A stretch of 64,000 nt of DNA from Amphibalanus amphitrite (lineage: Eukaryota > Arthropoda > Thecostraca > Balanomorpha > Balanidae). The notes beneath the pieces are model-generated. The model was not told the origin of the DNA, did not search any database, and saw only the letters and a program-made list of their open reading frames with translations. Each line of letters opens with the position of its first letter. The stretch's first letter is position 1. Below are positions 56,707-64,000 of this stretch, one piece after another. A program made the position numbers and the translations under genes. The DNA is taken from the NCBI RefSeq assembly GCF_019059575.1, contig NW_024882929.1, positions 100,047-164,046 on the forward strand. Direction: 5' to 3'.

Positions 56707-58974
56707 TAGAGATGCCACTTTTGAACCCGCGAACCCGCTTTCTGCGGGTTTTCAAAACCCGCAGGGTTTTTGGCGGGTTTGAGAAGCAAAACTTGTCGTG
56801 TGGCGGGTATTTGGCGGTCAGACTTAAGAACCTATATTTTTTTTTTTTTTTAGATGCAAAACACAATGCCAAGTGCATTTGCTCAGGTTAGCAATACAAT
56901 ATTCATCAAAACAGCTTTTAAAACAGAACCAAATATAGAAATATATCAAGGAAGCACATTTCAAATGCAAAACTGAAAACAACCAGCAATGGCATCCACA
57001 GTCTAGCAATGACCAAACCAAGGTATAAGCAACAAACTACAAAGCATAAATAATTGCTGATGAAAGCATTCCATAAAACATAAAAGAACCTGAAAGCAAA
57101 CTTATAGGAAGCTGAACTGAAGTCTATGTGCAGTGTGCACTAGATATACATTATGGAAGAACCCAGAATCAGAGCAAATGCCACATGCTACTTTATTTGC
57201 GTCCGGTCGGCATAAAAAAGAGCTATCAACTAAACAAAATTTGATGCAAATTCATTGATTACCTATCCTATGTTCTGTTCCACCCTATATTACGAAAATA
57301 ACTCACCAATTACCCTTACAAAAAATCAAAATATTGACTGGGCGGCCCAAATATAACGCAATACAATACTGGCGCACTTCCGACATTCTGACAAGGATTG
57401 GCATTTGACTGCGTCAATTTTGGTCTCTGAGGCAAAGGAAAGCTGTCATTGATGACGCAATAATTTTACAATCAATTTTTCTGTCTTGGTTTTTGAATAC
57501 CTCAAAATAGCAGTTAGACATGTTACATACAAAACCACGTAGCTGGTCGCATTTATTTCTTTTGTCTTTTTACGTGCTTATCATTTGTATGACGAGAGAG
57601 CCGGAGAACATTACCAAGACCATGTATGAAATTCAGGGATGCGGAGCCGTGGAAATTTCAGACGGCTCCGGCTCCGGCTCCGGCTCCGGAGAAAAAAATT
57701 CGGCTCCGGCTCCGGCTCCGGCTCCGGGTGAAATGTCATGGCGGCTCCGGCTCCGGCTCCGGCTCCGAGTAAAATGATCCGGCTCCGGCGGCTCCGGCTC
57801 CGGCTTCTACCCAGTACATCCCCTATGCGATCAATTAAATACGGGTGGAAGAAAAAAGGCGATGGGATTGGTACACGTTGCTTCTGTATTTGTATAACAA
57901 GGCTATTTTGAATACCACATTGTTTTACGCCTTGTACTGTCAAACCGAACTAGGTATATAATTGTTCCTGTTCTACTGTTATCTATGTTTCCTCTTAAGA
58001 AAAGGAGCCGGATCGCCCCCTTTTTTGACGGCTCCGGCTCCGGCTCCGGCTCCGGGCTATATTGTTTCACGGCTCCGGCTCCGGCTCCGGCTCCGGGCAA
58101 TATATGCCGGCTCCGGCGGCTCTGGCTCCGGCTCCGGCTCCGGCTCCGCATCCCTGATGAAATTATTACATTTAATTTAGTATTTACTGTCTCTTTATTT
58201 CTTAACCGGTTATTAACCTCTAAATGGTAAAACTTTAGCTGTTGTGTAAAATAACTTTATCAGAATGGCACATGAATATGCATTATACATCGGTGTTTTC
58301 GCAACAAGTTCGCACTAACTACGGCCGCAATAATTTAGTCGCTGTTACATTCTTTGCAATCAGCTGTTGGTGACGCTTCTGACGCATGTTTCCAGAAACG
58401 CGTGGTTCATTGGTGGTTAGTTGGTTTTTGCTGGGATTTTGCATGATTTGTTTTATGTGTAGATCGACTGGATACTTATTATTCACCGTGTCACTATTTA
58501 TTTTTAACTGGAAATCGCATATCTTTTATATCAACATTCATTTTGATAACAATATCATTCCAGAAGCCTAACATTGAGAGGGAGCCAGAGTAAAATTTTG
58601 ATCCTCAGCCAATGCTGAAGGGTAAGGTGAGAGAAAGATTTTACTGAACTCTTTTCAGAAAGGAATTTCAAATGTATTGATGCATTATTCGTTTTCCACT
58701 ATCCAGTGTGCACTTCCTGAGGACTTAGCATAGCAATTTCAAGTCCTTACTATTTGTTTGGCTGTCTTTTTCTGCACAGCAATGAAGCAAGTAAGGTTTA
58801 TATAGCTCTAGCATTGACCCAGCTGTATTTTTTTCTTGCAAAAGCAGGTTTTCAAAATTGCGGGTTTTTTGCGGGTTCGGCTCAGCCAAAATCAGCTTGC
58901 GGGTAGTTGTGGTTGGGCAAGGGGTAGCTACGGGGCGGGGCGGGTAATGAAATTGCAAATTTGTGGCATCTCTA
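56707..58974. mobile_element. hAT-type element, 2.3 kb including a nested insert
   Basis: It starts TAGAGATGCCAC and ends GTGGCATCTCTA (perfect 12-bp inverted repeat), between exact 8-bp duplications TTCCATAC at 56699-56706 and 58975-58982. Subterminal zones at both ends are rich in GCGGGTTT/AACCCGC phrases. Without the nested insert it is about 1.7 kb. The interior is AT-rich and I see no transposase frame, so it looks non-autonomous. Confidence 0.9.
57634..58156. mobile_element. Nested hAT-type element with (GGCTCC)n arrays
   Basis: A 523-bp element with a perfect 15-bp inverted end, CAGGGATGCGGAGCC, and exact 8-bp duplications ATGAAATT at 57626-57633 and 58157-58164. Both ends carry arrays of the hexamer GGCTCC broken into blocks by short AT-rich spacers (57661-57810 and 58030-58148). 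A unique centre of about 200 bp separates them. The glycine-serine and proline-alanine frames over the arrays are repeat translations. Confidence 0.9.
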
Positions 58975-58982
58975 TTCCATAC

Positions 58983-61900
58983 TTTCCATGCAACGCCCAT
59001 AGGGCTAATGTTGCGATGCCAAAATCAAATGGGGGCCCGGTGCCCCGGTGCCCTCCCCGTTCCGCCGTCTATGCTCTCCGGTCAGTCCCTCAGCAGCGTC
59101 CCGGCTCATCCATCACCGGTCTCCACGCCGCCCTGTCGTGTGCCGCACAGCGCACCGACAGACGCGACAAAGGCGGCGCACAGTGAGCGATCGTGGCGCG
59201 CTGTGACCGATGGTGGCGCGCTGAGACCGATCGCGGCGAGCGGTGGCGCGGCGGCGGCGGCGATCACGACGCATGGAAATGGTGGCTCGGGGGAGCGGTG
59301 TCGTCTGACCCCGTGTCATCCCCAGTGATAGAGCGGGATAGTGTGGGTTGGTGTAGGGAACGAAGGGGTATGTGGGAAAGAAAGGATGGCTGAGATATAT
59401 TGGGAACAAGACTCACAATTTAAGCCGATGGCTTTCGTTGTATTTAAGGCCAAGCTAGCGCGAGTCCTTGAGGCCAACAAGGAAACGCAACGTCATTTGT
59501 AAAGCAGACGGTATACGCGAGACGAGATCACTGTCGTGTCTACTAATTTCTTAGAACTACTTGCCGATCTTTTTCAGCGTATATTCCAAGGCATCTACAA
59601 AATAGAAGTTCCTAAACACAGAAGAACTCGTTGTTCTAGCTATCTCCTCGGTAAGAGGGAATAACGACCTCATCAGCAGACTCCTCCTGCCTCCACGACT
59701 TCCATCTGCCTCGTCTTCCCACTAACGCGCCATTTACACGCCTCTCATCTCCCCCCCCCCCGTGTCACCAGAGGAAGGCGTCGCCGCTCGTCGCCACCGC
59801 GCCGAGCATCGTCTAATTGTGCCGCAGCCGCCGCAATAAAACAGCCCGCCGCGCCGTAAACGCCCTCTTTGCGCCGTTATTAGGGACAAATAAATCGCCG
59901 CCAATGGAGTCGACGGCGGACGTGGCGCGTCTCGATGACAGCCGCGGCGAATTGTGACGCACTCGCGGCGAAATATGGCACGAGCGGCGCGTCGGCGCAG
60001 CCAGCCCGAAGGTGATTCTATTTATTGGAACGGCACGGGCGAGCCACCGTCTGCGCGGGAAGTGCTCGGTGATAAATGGCACGCGCAAAGACCACCCACC
60101 TGAAAAGGCTCTGATGCGTGGCTGGGAAATATGCACGGAAAATCCCAGCACTTGCCGTGCTGATTTATCGCTGATGAGTGAAAATCCCAAGCTCGCGCAC
60201 CTGACTTTTTTCCGCGGGCGAGCGTCTTCCATTTTCAAGATAGCGAAAGGTAAAAACTTTACAAACTTCGGAAAATCTGAATCGTGGTATTTCTGAGAAA
60301 CAAAACATCAATAAATAGAATCACTACCTATGCAATATGTGTGGAAAGCGTCAAACATTATTTTTACTTCATCATCCAACATTATTCTTCTAGCACAAAA
60401 ACATACCACTCTGGCATCAACTTTTAAGACATTCTTCAATACAAATTCAACAAAAAGTAAACAAGCCGCTAACCAGCTCCGCCAATCACCGCCGCCTCTG
60501 ACATGTCGTCAGCGGGACAGGTCATCCGTCATGCGTACCCTAATGACGCCCATTCCGATCAGCCGCGCCGTCTGCTGCCGTACCGCGCCACCGCACGCCA
60601 ACGATGCGCCATGCACGCCACATAGCCATCCATTCAGCCGCGTCTGCGACAAAAACCACGCGCCGACGGCATTCTCGGCGCGGTTAATTGATAACCAGCG
60701 GCGCACCGCGACCGGTAGGGACAATCACTTTGTCATCAGTAGGCGCGTCGGAAGGCGCACAGCGGTGGAGCATGTATGTCTGTCTAAGCTCTGAGGCCAT
60801 GCGACCGTCAGGTGATAGTTTCCTTGCCTAGATAGGCAGCAACACGATATCTTTTGTAAACAGTTTGATTGTCATATGCCATATGACACGTGACATTATC
60901 CTTTTGGACATAGCACCTCTAAAAAATTGTGAGAGCTAGGCTCATTGAGCTATACTCATTGTATTTGTTGCGCCGAATGTGCCAATGGTAGGAGAAGCAA
61001 ACACCGCAGGAATATTTCAGTGAATGGAGGTGAATTAGAGCCATTGACACCCATTCTGATCATCAGCCAGTATTTCTCAGGTAATGCATTATTAGTGTCA
61101 GCGGATATTAGCACAGTCGTTTAAGGTAGCCTCGCAATAATCGGTTAGTCGGCCAGTCATTCGCTATTTCTAACGACTCATGGGACAAAAAACGCAGAAA
61201 TGTATGCCTAATGGTTCTTTTCACTGCCAATTGCCATCCTGGTAGGTGACAATGAGCCAGTATCAGTAAAAAGGCCACATAATGCATCGACAAGGACAGA
61301 CATAAGAAACGGTTCTCACATACAAAATGCCAGCAGTTGATGAGCAAAATATTCAGCCTATTCCACGCTCATAACAGGCACAACATATAACTACTTCGTT
61401 GACCGTTATTGTTGTTGCTGTTGTTGTTGTGTTGTTGCTATTGTCGTCGTTGTTGTTGTTGTTGTTGTTGCTTTTTTGTTCGTCTTTGACGATCTTTTAT
61501 ATTTCTTTTCAGAAATGTATTAATATTGGTCGAACAAGATTGAACGCCCATCTGTTCTGACTATCCCGATACTACCTTCACCATTCTGCCTATTCCTCTC
61601 TTCTCCTATCATCCCTTTCCCTCCTCTTTACTAATTCAACCCCATCACATATACCCACAATCAGATTCTACCAATGACATACAGTAGCACATCACTAACC
61701 GCAAAGCACCGTCAGACTCCACATTAACCATCATCCCACCACCGCAAACGGAAACGCTGCGGCCCGAACACTCGGAACTGCGGCAGAAATCGTACAACAC
61801 GCGCGGTTGCTCCGGCCGCAACTGCCCCCGCGGGGATTTCATTAGTTTCCTTTGTGTGGTTTTAGCTGGTTAGGTTTGACTGACGCTCGGTTTAGAGGCA

Positions 61901-63390
61901 TGCAATGTGTGGGTGCAATGTGAGGTGAAAAATCTGGTTTCTTACGAGCTGTGACGAGTCATCACTATTGGGAAAGCTGCGATCGTTGGAAATGTACCAG
62001 GTGACCGGAACTTTACGGAATGTCAGGGTGTGCAATGATGCGTCAGCAATGTGGAAACGTGCATGACAATAAGACGTTATATAAACGTTAGGCGGAAATA
62101 AAATTCAGGATACATCTGCCAATACTTTTTTATTTTTTCCACATATTTTCATTGAACAATGGACCAGCAATCAGGTGAAGATGGCGTCAGCGAAATGTTT
62201 GGGTCAAGCACATCTCGGGTCCTGCTTCCCTCTGTTTCCCATCACCCAAAGTTATACAAAATGCGTCACTTACGCCGATGCAATGACTCAACCGTCCAAA
62301 GCCCGCCAGCCTTGCACCTCACTCAATACCGAACTCACCCATCTAGCGGTACATCTATGCGCCACCTGTACGAGTGCGTGACCCGGCTGTCATCTACCCA
62401 TCAAACTCACACACTTTCCTGTCGGCTAACAAAAATGGCCGCCGTTTGTCGGGGCGGCATTTTTGGCGCGGCTCCGTTTGAAGTGGCGCGGCGGTGTCTT
62501 TTGCTGAGCGGGCACGTCAGTTTGTATCACTCGGCCATGCGATGCTGGAGGAGATAGAGCCAGTGACGGAGGGACGGCTGAGGGCTGGATGCCCGGGTGA
62601 CCGGTCCGCTGCGCGTCAGCAGCCACCTCGGCGGCGGCGGAGCCTTTTTTGTGTGATGTGGAAGACGGCGGTATGTCTACCGTGGTGAGACAGTGCCACA
62701 AATGACACAGGTGTCAAAGTTTCACGGTGCCTACAGTGAAGGTGAGTGTTAGTCGTGGTGTGTGAGTCGGAAGTCGGTGTCAAATGCGCTGCATTGTAAA
62801 ACTTTGAAAGACGTCTAAAATAAATGCGAGGCGTCAAACGTACCTATATGCTGGATTTAATAAAATGTCATGCGGTGTCAATCGTACGAAATTCCTCCTT
62901 TAACCACCCATTAATACTCTTTCAAAAAGGTCGAAGACTGAAGCCGGCAGCTCAAACAAATGAAAAGCCACGTAACCTCTATGTTACCCCCTAAGTGAGG
63001 GTAAATTACATGCCACTTGCACGGCGCGTCCTGATAAAACACCCGTCTAAAATGTCGCCGACCCTGCTCAAACAGGCACTCCACGCCCACCTCCAGCCTT
63101 CCCAACCATTAGCGCGCTAAAAAACGACTCAGCCGCCGTCGGGGGAGCAGTAATGTCAACCATTTCTGTCAATAAATAACTCCTCATCGACTCCTAACTC
63201 CCGTTCGACCTTCCATATTTTCCAGTAGCCCTTTGGTATGCAAACCCGACAGTCCCAAATCTACAACGATTTACAATCGTCGGCTTCAAAGCGGCTTTCT
63301 GAGCGTCCGGTGTAAATCGTCATCAGCACCCCCCCCCCCCTGCACCGGTCTAATCCCCCCTGACAGGGCGGCGCGGTGTAATCGTTTACG
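58983..63390. other. Unassigned intergenic stretch
   Basis: No gene is recognised. It holds a GTGGCGCGCTG(T/A)GACCGAT duplication with a unit of about 20 bp (59183-59240), a CpG-rich patch with TTTATTGG and ATAAAT motifs (59760-60120), a (GTT)n-type patch (61407-61469), and a GC-rich patch (62430-62640). Confidence 0.4.
61407..61469. repeat. Imperfect (GTT)n microsatellite
   Basis: GTTGTT repeats interrupted by GCT, GTG and GTC variants. Confidence 0.85.
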
Positions 63391-63435
63391 CCTGTCAGCC
63401 GACGGTTGGTCTGTCAGCCGACGGGCTGTCAGCTC
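63391..63435. repeat. Short tandem duplication
   Basis: CTGTCAGCCGACGG occurs at about 63392 and 63411, with a third partial CTGTCAG at 63426. Confidence 0.7.
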
Positions 63436-63505
63436 GATCTGTCACTGTGACAGGCGGCGGCGGACGCCTGACTGCGCCTGTCAGAACGGGCGGAGGGAGG
63501 TGGAG

Positions 63506-63685
63506 GGACAGGTGAACAGGACACTGGACGGCAGGTCAGGGACGGGACAGGACAGGACAGGACAGGACGACAGGACAGGACAGGACAGGACAGGACAGGA
63601 CGGCAGGTCAGGACAGGATAGGTCAGGATAGGATAGGACACGGCAGGTCAGGGACAGGACAGGACAGGACAGGACAGGACAGGGG
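63506..63685. repeat. GGACA pentamer array
   Basis: ACAGG/GGACA pentamers, in places pure, broken by GGACGGCAGGTCAGG-type blocks near 63527, 63600 and 63642, which suggests a longer unit of the pentamers plus one CGGCAGGTCAGG block. Scattered further ACAGG copies reach about 63772. Confidence 0.93.
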
Positions 63686-64000
63686 GATAGTGATGGTGAG
63701 ACATACGGAAAGGAATAAGACAAAGCGAGACTGGTGCAGGACAGCACAGAGCAGGACAGCAGGACAGGATAGAAACCTTCAGAACAGGAGCCACAAACGG
63801 ACCAACAACAGTTCAGACAGGCGAGCAGGAATGGGCATTTCAAGGCATAAGCAAACAAGGGTATTTGGTTCCCCGCAAACGAAAGATAAAAGCTACCGTC
63901 CTGACCACATTTCAGCTAACTAAATACCGTACCTAAAGGTAATGACTACTGCTTCTTGAGGCGGTTTAATCGGGTTGCTTGTATTTTTCCCCAAGAACAT
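63686..64000. other. Unassigned right edge
   Basis: Beyond scattered ACAGG copies nothing is recognised. Confidence 0.4.

Noticed and set aside
57520-58230. Glycine-serine and proline-alanine repeat proteins
   Set aside because: Translations of GGCTCC arrays inside a MITE with exact target duplications.

Overview
The window looks like repeat-dense, gene-poor DNA from an animal, most likely an arthropod. A crustacean such as a barnacle is my guess; no single marker proves it. The reasons are: BEL/Pao and Ty3/gypsy LTR elements, Jockey/CR1-group LINEs, many short non-autonomous DNA transposons (hAT, piggyBac and mariner-like), TTAGG-like pentamers, long (TC)n, (GA)n and (GACA)n microsatellites, and CpG-rich unique patches. 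I found no bacterial features, no rRNA, no CRISPR and no complete host gene.

Layout, left to right. 1-3386: 5' part of a minus-strand Ty3/gypsy element (LTR, primer site, gag-pol) running off the left edge. 4695-4968: a hAT-type MITE. 5434-5793: a SINE-like repeat with a (TTTG)n end. 5915-6746: a TA-flanked element with seven copies of one 12-bp motif. 10946-12197: two TTAA-flanked MITEs back to back. 12738-13320: a short retroposed fragment, then a large hairpin split by a hAT MITE. 14868-18134: a 3.3-kb hAT-like composite with perfect 8-bp target duplications, holding a 21-bp minisatellite that is itself split by a piggyBac-type element. 19085-21035: a 5'-truncated LINE with an open reverse transcriptase frame. 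21433-21682: a short relative of the composite. 28280-33300: a candidate 5-kb TIR element enclosing a decayed RNase H-bearing LINE, a possible pseudogene and a pentamer array. 35960-38560: a second LINE with a 787-codon open frame. 40934-45627: a young but broken BEL/Pao element with matching LTRs and a 5-bp target duplication. 49043-49362: a second copy of the SINE-like repeat, inverted. 51375-51690: long microsatellites. 56350-58974: a hAT cluster including one element nested in another. 63506-63685: a GGACA-type array.

The reading is a layered record of transposition. Many insertions can be delimited to the base because their target-site duplications survive, which also gives the order of events. 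The only hints of host coding sequence are two small exon-like stretches (33451-33571 and about 38560-38681) and a decayed GC-rich frame at about 29320-30400; all three are uncertain. CpG-rich patches near 8471-8880, 27930-28100, 35740-35950 and 59700-60250 could be regulatory.
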